A DNA stretch of 64,000 nt from CAVPDE01 sp964580575 (GTDB lineage Bacteria > Desulfobacterota > DSM-4660 > Desulfatiglandales > HGW-15), in NCBI GenBank assembly GCA_964580575.1, contig CAZOLJ010000001.1, positions 1 to 64,000 on the forward strand, written 5' to 3'. The translations under genes were made by a program, and so were the position numbers. Below are positions 27,997 through 36,180 of this stretch, one piece after another. The stretch's first letter is position 1, and each line of letters opens with the position of its first letter. Below the pieces are notes generated by a model. That model ran no database searches. It saw only the letters and a program-made list of their open reading frames with translations, and was not told the origin of the DNA.

Positions 27997-29439
27997 GTGG
28001 CGGAATTGAAAAAAGCCCTAGAAGAGCTAACCGGCATTACAGGCCCGGACCGCTTCAAGACCGATCCCGGTGTGACCGCGCAATACACCGTGGACGGCGT
28101 GGCTCCCAAGGCCGTGGCGTTTCCCAAAGACACGCGGATGGTGGCCGCCGTTGTCCAATGCGCATGCCGCGGGAACCTGGCCATGGTTCCCTGGGGAAGC
28201 GGAACGAAGATGGCCATGGGAAATCCCCCCAAGCGGCTGGACCTTGTGGTGTGCATGGCCCGCATGAATCACATGCTCGACGTGGACACGGCCAACCTGA
28301 CCATCACGGTTGAAGCAGGCGTGAAATTCAGAGATGTTCAGGCCAGGCTGGCCACCGAGGAGGACCGCTGCTATCTGCCTCTTGAAGATCTCAAGACCGA
28401 GGCAGGGGAGTTTGTCTGCTCGGACCGATCCCACAGCGGCTGCTTTCTCCCCATAGATCCTCCCTTCAGCGAAAAGGCCACCCTTGGGGGCATCGTGGCC
28501 TCCAACACGACCGGTCCCCGGCGACTGCTCTACGGCCTGCCCAGGGATCTCGTGCTCGGGGTCCGGTTTGTGACCCCGAAGGGAGATATTATCGGCGCCG
28601 GAGGCAAGACCGTGAAGAATGTTTCCGGTTATGATGTGTCGAAGCTCATGATCGGTTCTCTGGGCTCTCTGGGCACCCTTTGTGAAATGACCCTGAGGCT
28701 CCTCCCTCTTCCCGAGAAGATGGAAACCCTTCTCTTCTCCTTTGATTCCTTTTCGGGCGCCGGCGCTTTTGCCGGGGCCATTCTTGGAACTAAGCTCCTG
28801 CCGGCAGCCGTGGAAGTGGCCAACAAAGCGGCTGTCGAAAACATGGATTTCCGAGGATCCCTGGATTTCACCCCGGGCTCCTACGTGGTGATGGTGGCCC
28901 TGGAAGCTTTTGACGAAGCCGTGGGCCGCATGCGAAAGGAACTGCTTGCCATGGCTCCCCATTTCAAAGCCAAGGGACACGCTCTCGTACAGGAAGAAAA
29001 GCACCGGCTTTTCTGGCTCACCGTGGGCGAGCTGCAGGGATCCGCCCTTCAGCGTTTCCCGCGGCTTGTGGCGCTTCAGCTCAACTATCCTTTGGCGGCA
29101 TGGAAGACGATCTTCGAGTTTGCCCACAAGACCTTGTCGCAAGCCGGGCTGGATCACACCATGCTCTGCCATGCGGGAAACGGTTTGATCCTGATCAACC
29201 TTCTGCCGACTCCAAAAGGCGGTGATGACAAGGCCCTGGTCGACGCTGCCCGGACGCTCCTTGCCGAATGCCGCAACGCAGGGGGGAATTTGGTAGTGCA
29301 GAGAGCCCCTGCCGATCTCAAGAAGGCTTTGCCCATATGGGGGGAGCCAGGTTCGGATCTGGACCTGATGAAGAGGATCCGTTTCGAACTGGATCCTTTG
29401 GGAGTCATGAATCCCGGCCGGTTTGCCGTGGGGCTATAG
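27997..29439 (+). CDS. Second FAD-binding oxidase subunit, GlcD/GlcE-like
   Basis: 480 residues starting with GTG 27997 behind AAAAGGAGATGTGAC. An FAD-binding type-4 domain is clear (WGSGTKMAMG, TLGGIVASNTTGPRRLLYG, GKTVKNVSGYDVSKLMIGSLG), with the NVSGYD motif typical of GlcE. Unlike GlcE, which is shorter, it keeps a full C-terminal oxidase domain ending FELDPLGVMNPGRF. The region about 125-150 (TEAGEFVCSDRSHSGCFLPI) is a Cys/His-containing insertion before the flavin loop. It probably forms a complex with GlcD and the Fe-S protein. Confidence 0.85.
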   Translation: MAELKKALEELTGITGPDRFKTDPGVTAQYTVDGVAPKAVAFPKDTRMVAAVVQCACRGNLAMVPWGSGTKMAMGNPPKRLDLVVCMARMNHMLDVDTANLTITVEAGVKFRDVQARLATEEDRCYLPLEDLKTEAGEFVCSDRSHSGCFLPIDPPFSEKATLGGIVASNTTGPRRLLYGLPRDLVLGVRFVTPKGDIIGAGGKTVKNVSGYDVSKLMIGSLGSLGTLCEMTLRLLPLPEKMETLLFSFDSFSGAGAFAGAILGTKLLPAAVEVANKAAVENMDFRGSLDFTPGSYVVMVALEAFDEAVGRMRKELLAMAPHFKAKGHALVQEEKHRLFWLTVGELQGSALQRFPRLVALQLNYPLAAWKTIFEFAHKTLSQAGLDHTMLCHAGNGLILINLLPTPKGGDDKALVDAARTLLAECRNAGGNLVVQRAPADLKKALPIWGEPGSDLDLMKRIRFELDPLGVMNPGRFAVGL

Positions 29440-29518
29440 AAAGGTACAGGGGACAGGGTGCGCGTTGCAGGGTGCAGGGGCGTCAATGAAATACACCTTC
29501 TCTGCAAAACAGATCCCC

Positions 29519-29625
29519 AAATCCCCCTTTATCCCCACCTTCGGCGAGCTCAGGTCGAGCCGCTTTCCGAAAGGGGAAGAGCAGCCTAAGTCCTCCCCTT
29601 TGCAAAGGGGAGACAGAGGGGATTT
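29519..29625. repeat. Family A palindrome (AAATC...GATTT type)
   Basis: Outer arms AAATCCCCCTTTATCCCC and AGACAGAGGGGATTT with nested hairpins. Similar to 294-364 and 45231-45324. Lies between the second FAD subunit and the Fe-S subunit. Confidence 0.75.
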
Positions 29626-29683
29626 TAGATGTGTGAAACCGCAAGTTCTTCAGGAATGAACATCAAAACCTAGAGGATCACCT

Positions 29684-30829
29684 ATGAATCTCACTCAGCT
29701 TCGCAAGTTGTCTTACGATGAAGTCGCCAAGTGCAATAAGTGCGGCTTCTGTTTGCCCAATTGCCCCATCTACCTTGCTGAAGGCAAAGAGTCTTCCGCT
29801 CCCAGAGGCAGAAACGCCATTACCAGGGCCGTCATCGAGGGCCGGCTGGAGTGGAGTCCGGAGATCGAGAAATCCATTTTCTCCTGCCTGGGTTGCGGCG
29901 CATGCACCGCCGCATGCTTTCCCAAGGTCCAGACCAAGGATCTCGTGTTTCGGGACCGGGAATGCTTGGTGGGCGAGGGACTTTACCCGAAGATCGCCGA
30001 CTCGGTCGTCCGCTTCCTGGAAAAGGAGCACAACATCACTGATGACGACAACAGGGAGCGCGCCGAGTGGAAGGAACTGATCAAGAACCTGCCCGAGGGC
30101 GCTTTTGAAAAGGAGCGCGCCGAAGTGATCTTCTTTGTGGGATGCGTAGCATCCTTTTTCCCCATGGCCCAGAGGATTCCCGTGAACATGGCCCGCATCA
30201 TGGACCAGGCCAAGGTGGATTTCACCATCCTTGGCGGGGAGGAATGGTGTTGCGGTTTTCCCCTCATCGGAACAGGGATGCCCGACAAGATCAAGGCCCT
30301 GATGGAGCACAACATACAGAAGGTCGAAGAGGCGGGCGCCAAGAAAGTGGTTTTCACCTGCCCTTCCTGTTACCACACATGGAAACACCTCTACCGTTTG
30401 CCCGGCGTGGAACTTTACCATTCGAGCCAGATGCTTCACCAGATGATCCTGGACAAGAAGATCCCGCTCAAAGAAATGAACGTCACCGTGACCTATCATG
30501 ACCCCTGCGACCTCGGCAGAAACAGCGGGGTTTTTGAAGAGCCGCGTCAGGTCCTCAAAGCGATTCCCGGCCTCAAACTCGTGGAAATGGCTTACAATCG
30601 CCAGCTTTCCATGTGTTGCGGAGGAGGAGGCAATGTGGAGATGGTGAACCCCGAGCTCTCCGCCAAAGTGGCTCAGAGGAAGCTCCAGGACATCGCAGAC
30701 ACCAAGGCCGACATGGTGGTGTCGTCCTGCCAGCAGTGCCTGAGAACCATTGCCACCAGGGCCCGCCGGGACAAGGTGGATCTGGTGGTGAAAGATCTGA
30801 CGGAACTCGTTTTTGAAGCGATGTCGTAA
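29684..30829 (+). CDS. Iron-sulfur electron-transfer protein, GlcF/HdrD-like
   Basis: 381 residues. Two [4Fe-4S] motifs lie at the N-terminus, Cys17-20-23-27 (CNKCGFCLPNCP) and Cys68-71-74-78 (CLGCGACTAAC). Two CCG domains follow: WCCGFPL with CPSCYHTW, then CCGGGGNVEM with SCQQC. This is the arrangement of GlcF and of HdrD-like subunits, which take electrons from a flavin partner to quinone or a membrane carrier. No membrane segment is seen. As third member of the oxidase set it is the likely electron outlet of the two FAD proteins upstream. Confidence 0.92.
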   Translation: MNLTQLRKLSYDEVAKCNKCGFCLPNCPIYLAEGKESSAPRGRNAITRAVIEGRLEWSPEIEKSIFSCLGCGACTAACFPKVQTKDLVFRDRECLVGEGLYPKIADSVVRFLEKEHNITDDDNRERAEWKELIKNLPEGAFEKERAEVIFFVGCVASFFPMAQRIPVNMARIMDQAKVDFTILGGEEWCCGFPLIGTGMPDKIKALMEHNIQKVEEAGAKKVVFTCPSCYHTWKHLYRLPGVELYHSSQMLHQMILDKKIPLKEMNVTVTYHDPCDLGRNSGVFEEPRQVLKAIPGLKLVEMAYNRQLSMCCGGGGNVEMVNPELSAKVAQRKLQDIADTKADMVVSSCQQCLRTIATRARRDKVDLVVKDLTELVFEAMS

Positions 30830-30949
30830 GAAACGACGAAAAAGGAAAAAGGACAAAGGATAAAATGGAAATCCTTCAACTCTCGGCCTTAACTCTTTTT
30901 TCGTCTCTTGTCTCTTAACCTTTGTCCTTTATCCTTTAATCTTTCTTCT
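30830..30949. repeat. Family B variant (AAAGGACAAAGGATAAA type)
   Basis: Purine-rich left arm (AAAAAGGACAAAGGATAAAA) and inverted pyrimidine-rich right arm (AACCTTTGTCCTTTATCC). Spans the gap up to the transketolase ribosome site. Confidence 0.7.
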
Positions 30950-30962
30950 TGAGGAGTTGTAT

Positions 30963-33314
30963 ATGACACTGAAATTTGGACCCAGGAGAGGGGTTTACAT
31001 CGACATCAGCAAAGAGATGAAGGGAGCCAAGAAACCCCTTTCGGACGCTGACCTGCGTCGATTCGAAACCATGGATCTTCTGTACCGTTCGCTCTGCGCC
31101 CTGCTTTTCAACTATGTGCCGGTTTCCGGACACCCGGGGGGATCGATCTCGTCGGGTCGCATGCTCCAGGGCATTCTCTTTGACTCCATGGACTACGACG
31201 TCTCAGACCCGGATCGTCAGGACGCGGATGTGATCTCCTTTTCGGCAGGCCACAAGACCATGGGCCTCTACGCCCTCTGGGCACTCCGGAACGAAATGGT
31301 CCGAGTGGGAGCCCCTGATCTTCTGCCGCAGAACCAAGCCTTGCAGCTGCGGCTCGAGGACCTCCTCGGATTCAGGCGGAACCCTGTGACCAAAACCCCT
31401 CTGTTCACCAAGTTTCACTCAAAAGCGCTCGACGGGCACCCCACCCCCGCAACCCCTTTTGTTCGCCTTTCCACAGGCGCTTCAGGCGTGGGAATAGCCA
31501 GCTCCCTGGGACTCGCGTTCGGGGCCGCGGATCGTTACGGAGCTCGCGGTCCCTTTGTCCACTTTGTGGACGGAGAAGGCGGAATGACCCCTGGCCGCGT
31601 GAGCGAAGCCTTGGCTGCGGCCGGCACCGCATCCTTGAAAAACGCGATTCTCCACGTAGACTGGAACCAGGCTTCCATTGATTCGAATCAGGTGTGCCGG
31701 GAAGGCGAAAAGCCTGGCGACTATGTGCAGTGGACTCCCATGGAACTGGCCTACCTTCATGACTGGAACGTGATCTACGTGCCCCAGGGCATGGATTTCC
31801 AGCAGATCCTGGCCGCTCAACGCCTGGCGGTCCGGATCAAAAACAGCCAGCCCACAGCCATCGTTTACCGCACCACCAAGGGTTGGCAATACGGGATTGA
31901 AGGCAAAGGCTCCCATGGCGCAGGACATGGTCTTTGCAGCAGCGGGTTTTTCACTGCTGTCCAGCTTTTGATGGAGAGCGCCGGCATAGAACTCCCCCGG
32001 TGCGAGGGTGAACAGCGCTGCAAGGCAGGCCAAAAGAGTGACCTTATCGAAGAATGCCTCTGGGAAGCCTTGTCGGCTATCAGGGCCGTGATCGAGCGAA
32101 GCCCCGATCTGGTCAAGGCCATGGCAAAGCGGACAGTCCAGGCGCGTGACCGACTGAACCGCAAGAAGCGACAACCCCGAAAGAACGCTCCCCAGGTCGA
32201 TGCGGTTTACAGGACAGCTGAAAAGGAAGGGCACGAGATCCCTGAAGCCCTCAAGCTCACGCCGGGAAAAACGACAACCCTCAGAGGCGAACTGGGCCGC
32301 GTCTTGGAGTACTACAACAAAGCGAGCCAGGGCGCTATTTTCGTCTCCTCTGCGGATTTGCTCGGGTCGACGAGCGTGAACACCGGAGCGAAAGGTTTTC
32401 CTGAAGGGTATTTCAACGCTGCGACCAATCCCTTTTCGCGCACCCTTTCTGTCGGCGGTATATGTGAAGATGCCATGGCGGGCATCCTTTCCGGCCTGGC
32501 GAGTTTCGGCAGCCACATCGGCGTCGGTTCGTCCTATGCCGCCTTCATTGCTCCTCTCAGTCATATCGCCGCACGCTTGCACGCCATCGGCAATCAGGCC
32601 AGGCAGGCGATCGCGAAAGGACCTTATCGACCTATCGTTCTGGTCTGCGCCCACTCAGGAATTAAAACAGGGGAAGACGGTCCCACCCACGCGGATCCTC
32701 AGCCTCTCCAGCTGCTGCAAGGGAATTTCCCCAAGGGGACTGCAATCACCTTGACCCCATGGGATCCACAGGAGATGTGGATCGTCACATCCGCCGCACT
32801 GGCGAAAAGACCGGCGGTCATTGCTCCCTTTGTGACCAGGCCGAGCGAGAGAGTCCTGGATCGAAAGGCCTTGGGGCTTGCGCCTGCCACGGCGGCTTCC
32901 ACCGGCGTGTATCTCCTGAAAGCGGCAGAAGGAAAGGGCGACGGCACTCTGGTGCTTCAGGGCAGTGAAGTGGCTTATGCTTTTGTGGAAGAAACCTTGC
33001 CCCTTCTGAAACAGAAAGGCATTGATCTCAAGGTGTATTATGTGGCCAGTGCTGAGCTCTTTGACTTGTTGCCGGAGGCTGAACAGGAGCGAGTTTTTCC
33101 TGCCCGCCTAGCAGGAGAGGCTCTGGGCATGACGGGATTCACCTTGCCCACCCTGTATCGATGGGTTTGTTCCGAGCGGGGCCGCAGGATGTCCCTCCAT
33201 CCCTTTAAGAAGGGACACTTCCTGGGCAGCGGCCAGGCCGATATGGTTCTGGCTGAGGCTGAGCTGGACGGTGAGGGCCAGTTCAAGGCCATTGTGGAGT
33301 ACCTAGGCAGATAA
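30963..33314 (+). CDS. Transketolase-family protein, oversized
   Basis: 783 residues from ATG 30963 (GAGGAG upstream), about 120 more than common transketolases. The thiamine domain shows SGHPGGSISSG (about 57), AGHKTMGLYAL, DGHPTP...LSTGASGVGIASSLGLA and GEGGMTP...WNQASID. The pyrimidine domain has the HSGIKTGEDGPTHADPQPLQLL loop (about 560-580). Differences from the norm include Lys in AGHKTM and WNQ for the usual DDN. A basic linker (about 385-420, RDRLNRKKRQPRKNAPQ) joins the domains. It may use hydroxypyruvate or a sugar phosphate as ketol donor; last gene of the hydroxyacid block. Confidence 0.88.
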   Translation: MTLKFGPRRGVYIDISKEMKGAKKPLSDADLRRFETMDLLYRSLCALLFNYVPVSGHPGGSISSGRMLQGILFDSMDYDVSDPDRQDADVISFSAGHKTMGLYALWALRNEMVRVGAPDLLPQNQALQLRLEDLLGFRRNPVTKTPLFTKFHSKALDGHPTPATPFVRLSTGASGVGIASSLGLAFGAADRYGARGPFVHFVDGEGGMTPGRVSEALAAAGTASLKNAILHVDWNQASIDSNQVCREGEKPGDYVQWTPMELAYLHDWNVIYVPQGMDFQQILAAQRLAVRIKNSQPTAIVYRTTKGWQYGIEGKGSHGAGHGLCSSGFFTAVQLLMESAGIELPRCEGEQRCKAGQKSDLIEECLWEALSAIRAVIERSPDLVKAMAKRTVQARDRLNRKKRQPRKNAPQVDAVYRTAEKEGHEIPEALKLTPGKTTTLRGELGRVLEYYNKASQGAIFVSSADLLGSTSVNTGAKGFPEGYFNAATNPFSRTLSVGGICEDAMAGILSGLASFGSHIGVGSSYAAFIAPLSHIAARLHAIGNQARQAIAKGPYRPIVLVCAHSGIKTGEDGPTHADPQPLQLLQGNFPKGTAITLTPWDPQEMWIVTSAALAKRPAVIAPFVTRPSERVLDRKALGLAPATAASTGVYLLKAAEGKGDGTLVLQGSEVAYAFVEETLPLLKQKGIDLKVYYVASAELFDLLPEAEQERVFPARLAGEALGMTGFTLPTLYRWVCSERGRRMSLHPFKKGHFLGSGQADMVLAEAELDGEGQFKAIVEYLGR

Positions 33315-33421
33315 GGAAAAAGGATAAAGGTTAAAGGACAAGATAAAAAAAGCTAAGGATAAGGATTTTCGTTTTTATCCTTTTTCCTTTCTCCTTTAAC
33401 CTATAACCTTGGGTCTTATCC
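33313..33421. repeat. Family B variant between convergent genes
   Basis: AAGGAAAAAGGATAAAGG left arm and inverted CCTTTTTCCTTTCTCC right arm, overlapping the transketolase stop codon. Lies between convergent genes and could end transcription both ways. Confidence 0.7.
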
Positions 33422-33429
33422 TGAGTTCT

Positions 33430-34206
33430 TTATGCGAATGTGACGGTCACCTCTCCTAATGTCGAAAACCTCGCCGTATAGGTGGCGCCCTTTTCAATGG
33501 GCAGAATGGGAGTTAGGGTACCGGTCATGATGACTTGCCCTGCTTCAAGCCCTTTGTTGCGGTCCGCCAGCTTCCCCGCAAGCCACGCCACGGCCTTGCC
33601 AGGATGCCCCATGGCAAGAGCGCCGGTGCCCTGCGCCAGTTCTTTGCCGGCCTGGGTGAGCACCACTTTTTCGTTCAGAAAATCAAATCCCGCCACCGGA
33701 CGCCACTGACCGGAGAGAACAATCCGAGCCGAAAACCCATTGTCAGCGAAGAAATCGGGGTAAGGACATCTCCAATCCTTGATCCGGGCATCGCAGATTT
33801 CAAAGGAGGCGCTCACCGCTTCCGTAGCTTTGATCACGTCTTCAGCGCTCAAGCCCTTTCCTTTAAGGCCGCTTTTCAGTTTCATGCAGATTTCGCACTC
33901 GAGCTTCGGGGCTATGAGTTCGCTCATATTCACTTTCACCCCGTTCTTGAGCACCATTCCATCCAGGAGATAGCCGTAGGTCGAATCCGGCAACCCCATC
34001 TTTTCCCGAACCACGAGGTTGGTAAAGCCTATCTTGTAACCGGCAAGTTTTTCTCCAGCCTTCATCCGTTTTTCAATGTTGCGTTCACAGATCCGATAGG
34101 CATCGTCCAGCGACAATCCCCCCGCCACCATGTCCGAAACAGGTCCGATGGATTTTCGGTTTTTCTCTGCGTCCACCAAAATCTGCATTTCCTTTTCAAA
34201 AGCCAT
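33430..34206 (-). CDS. 2-keto-4-pentenoate hydratase/4-oxalocrotonate decarboxylase-family protein
   Basis: 258 residues of the fumarylacetoacetate-hydrolase fold, usual size for MhpD/DmpH-type enzymes. Metal ligands are visible as Glu-x-Glu in LECEICMKL (about 104-108). RIVLSGQWRPV and the end GATYTARFSTLGEVTVTF match the hydratase group. Such enzymes hydrate or decarboxylate 2-oxo-enoic acids from aromatic meta-cleavage, but no other meta-cleavage gene is here. The start has GGGAGGGAAGCG. An IclR-type palindrome lies 60-76 nt upstream, which suggests control by the iclR product of this window. Confidence 0.88.
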   Translation of the reverse strand: MAFEKEMQILVDAEKNRKSIGPVSDMVAGGLSLDDAYRICERNIEKRMKAGEKLAGYKIGFTNLVVREKMGLPDSTYGYLLDGMVLKNGVKVNMSELIAPKLECEICMKLKSGLKGKGLSAEDVIKATEAVSASFEICDARIKDWRCPYPDFFADNGFSARIVLSGQWRPVAGFDFLNEKVVLTQAGKELAQGTGALAMGHPGKAVAWLAGKLADRNKGLEAGQVIMTGTLTPILPIEKGATYTARFSTLGEVTVTFA

Positions 34207-34265
34207 CGCTTCCCTCCCTTTCTTCGTTCCTCACCTGCGTCAATGCGCCCTTGCCGCACAACGAC

Positions 34266-34282
34266 GTTCCGCATCTCGGAAC
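34266..34282. promoter_or_regulatory. Putative IclR-type operator upstream of the hydratase
   Basis: GTTCCGCATCTCGGAAC has perfect 6-bp arms and a 5-nt centre. It shares 11 of 17 positions with the site overlapping the iclR start region (21997-22013). IclR regulators bind palindromes of about this length; assignment to this IclR is inference. Confidence 0.45.
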
Positions 34283-34412
34283 ACCTTCTGGCATGATTGA
34301 TTGTTTCTTGTACAAACAACCTCACACCCTGTCAAACCCAAAATCCAGCGTTGGTGTTTTCCTCCATACAAAGGCTCTTTGCCTTGGAACCATCCCTTGA
34401 GTCAGAACTGAT

Positions 34413-34480
34413 AAGTAAGCAGTATGCAGTAGGTAGTAGGCAGAAAAGACAACTGCCTGGCGCCACCTACTGCTTACTGA
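34413..34480. repeat. Family G hairpin (CAGTAGG microrepeats)
   Basis: The left arm AAGTAAGCAGTATGCAGTAG and its continuation GTAGTAGGCAG pair with CTGCC...ACCTACTGCTTACT. Imperfect stem-loop of about 68 bp. Confidence 0.65.
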
Positions 34481-34531
34481 GACGCGAGCGCTCTAAAGAG
34501 ACCACACCCCCCGGACCGGGGTCAAAAACAT

Positions 34532-34894
34532 CTATGCAGCCTGCTCGGTCTCCCTTTGCAGCCACTCTTTCACTTCCGGAGTGAGCCCGTAAACGCTCTT
34601 CCTGCGAGCTACGGTTTCCTCAAAGCGCTTTCTGAGATGCAGGGGAAGTTCGATCGCCGCCAAATCCACGGCCTCATCGGAGTTGCGCCGCACGAGGTAG
34701 ATCATCGGGGGCTCGTTCCACGTGTTCACCACAAAGTAGTAAGACACATCCTTTTTGGACTTCACCATTTTCCTTCCGTGAGCCGTGTTGTTCCCCCACT
34801 CCAGGTAAAGCGTCACCGCCTCCTCCGGCGTCATGCTCCAGTCAATGGAATTCAAGAGCGCCCGGTCGTTTCGGATATCTTCAAGAGTCATCAT
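34532..34894 (-). CDS. DVU0772-type small protein, unknown function
   Basis: About 120 residues if started at ATG 34894 (AGGGG six nt upstream); in-frame Met codons at 34900 and 34918 are alternatives. The sequence (TLEDIRNDRALLNSIDWSMT, AVTLYLEWGNN, VSYYFVVNTWNEPPMIYLVR) matches my memory of the DVU0772 family of sulfate reducers and relatives, which has no assigned function. Acidic and aromatic, no membrane segment. Divergent from the HIT gene, so the two share a regulatory region. The family name is recalled, not searched. Confidence 0.7.
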   Translation of the reverse strand: MMTLEDIRNDRALLNSIDWSMTPEEAVTLYLEWGNNTAHGRKMVKSKKDVSYYFVVNTWNEPPMIYLVRRNSDEAVDLAAIELPLHLRKRFEETVARRKSVYGLTPEVKEWLQRETEQAA

Positions 34895-35038
34895 GATCAT
34901 CCCCTGATAATCCAGCATTTTCGGAAAAAATAAACATTCTTGCCGGAGATACAACCCGGAACTCTCCCTCCCTTTTTTCGATCCCTTGCAATTACCGTTC
35001 AACTGTGTTACCCCCCTTGAGCCTACGGAGGTGAAACC

Positions 35039-35503
35039 ATGAGCGATGAAAGATCCGACTGCGTCTTTTGCCGTATTGTTTCAGGCGGCGAGCCGGTTCA
35101 AGTCATTATCGAGAACGAGTTCTGTCTCTCCATCCTTGATATCAATCCTCTGGCTCAAGGCCATTGTCTGGTCCTCCCGAGGCGCCATGTGCCGTGGTGG
35201 CATCAGCTGACCGCAGAAGAGACTGCCGATCTCTTCACTCTGGCTCGAGCTACCGCCAAGCGGATCATGAAGGTCTTCTCTCCCGAGTTTGTCACCCTGT
35301 ATGCGCGTGGGCGACGTATTCCTCACACCCACCTTTTCCTGATTCCTACGTTCAAAGGAGATCCCACAGACCGTCACTTCAACGCCTTGGAAGGGTTTCA
35401 AGAGCAAGCCTCCGCCCTGGCGAGTCTCCGGGATCGCGGAGCCTTGCTTCTGACCGCGGACCTTCTGAGAAAAGGGGCCGGAAGGAGAGGAAGCGAGTCA
35501 TGA
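35039..35503 (+). CDS. HIT-family protein with incomplete His triad
   Basis: 154 residues. CVFCRI (8-13) and the fold strands (HCLVLPRRH) are typical of HIT nucleotide hydrolases or transferases. The usual triad HxHxHxx appears as HTHLFLI (96-102): His96 and the catalytic-position His98 remain, but the third His is Phe100, and the usual Gly/Gln loop before it is replaced by YARGRRIP. Activity may be altered. ATG 35039 follows GGAGGTGAAACC, a strong site. Its stop overlaps the start of the next gene. Confidence 0.85.
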   Translation: MSDERSDCVFCRIVSGGEPVQVIIENEFCLSILDINPLAQGHCLVLPRRHVPWWHQLTAEETADLFTLARATAKRIMKVFSPEFVTLYARGRRIPHTHLFLIPTFKGDPTDRHFNALEGFQEQASALASLRDRGALLLTADLLRKGAGRRGSES

Positions 35504-35925
35504 GTGATGGGGAATTCCAAAAGATACAGGAATCCGATGAAAGGATGTACGGCCCAAAAGGAATTCTGGTGTGCGGTTATCCTCCGCAGGAACACCGTTT
35601 CTTTACCATGTTCATGGAAAAGGCAGGGTTCAGCGACAGGCCCATCCTTTTTCCCACGATCGAAGACGCAGGGCGAACTCTAAGGGAAGTACTCGGCCTG
35701 GCCACAGGATCGGGAATGGGGGAGCCTGCCGACTTGCCAAGGGCGGTCATCATGTCCGGTTTCACCCAGAATGAAGTCCACAGAATCATGTATGCCTATC
35801 GGCAGGCCGGCCTTCCGGCCCAGTTGTGGGCCACGTTGACGCCCGTTTCGGAGGACTGGCTCCTGGCTGACCTCCTGAATGAGCTGGTCAAAGAAAGCGA
35901 ATGCCTTAATGAAAAGAAAAAGTGA
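35500..35925 (+). CDS. DUF3783-like protein
   Basis: 141 residues from ATG 35500, which overlaps the HIT stop (ATGA) with GGAGAGGAAGCG before it. The sequence (GILVCGYPPQEHRFFTMFME, PRAVIMSGFTQNEVHRIMYA, LPAQLWATLTPVSEDWLLADLL) fits the small DUF3783 family in my memory, of unknown function. It has an alpha/beta pattern with no membrane segment. Tight coupling with the HIT gene suggests a shared process. Confidence 0.7.
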   Translation: MSDGEFQKIQESDERMYGPKGILVCGYPPQEHRFFTMFMEKAGFSDRPILFPTIEDAGRTLREVLGLATGSGMGEPADLPRAVIMSGFTQNEVHRIMYAYRQAGLPAQLWATLTPVSEDWLLADLLNELVKESECLNEKKK

Positions 35926-35980
35926 AATACTAAGCCCTGTAGTTTATAATTCAGCTTTGTGACTTCTTTGGAGAAGAAGA

Positions 35981-36124
35981 AAATCCGAAGCACGAAATCC
36001 GAAACAATAGGTGCAGATGACCAAAATTCAAATGACCGAAACGAATCCCTCACAGAATGCTCCTGTTTTGGTCATTGAAACCTTCGAATTTTGAATTTGT
36101 TTCGTGCTTAGGATTTCGTGCTTA
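35981..36124. repeat. Family E long inverted repeat (AAATCCGAAGCACGAAATCC type)
   Basis: Left arm with CCGAAGCACGAAATCCGAAA and CAAAATTCAAATGACCGAAA, right arm with inverted GTTTTGGTCATTGAAACC and TTTCGTGCTTAGGATTTCG. About 140 bp between the DUF3783 gene and the convergent CoA-transferase gene. Confidence 0.8.
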
Positions 36125-36180
36125 ACCACTATGTGTGTAGCGCTGCGATTGGATCATTAAGGCCATTCGATCCCTTTTCA

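Larger units (their letters stand above)
34207..34531. other. 325-bp intergenic region with operator-like palindrome and hairpin repeat
   Basis: No gene seen. It holds the palindrome at 34266-34282, an AT-rich TTGTTT...AAACAA pair near 34299-34317, and the family G hairpin at 34413-34480. Confidence 0.5.
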
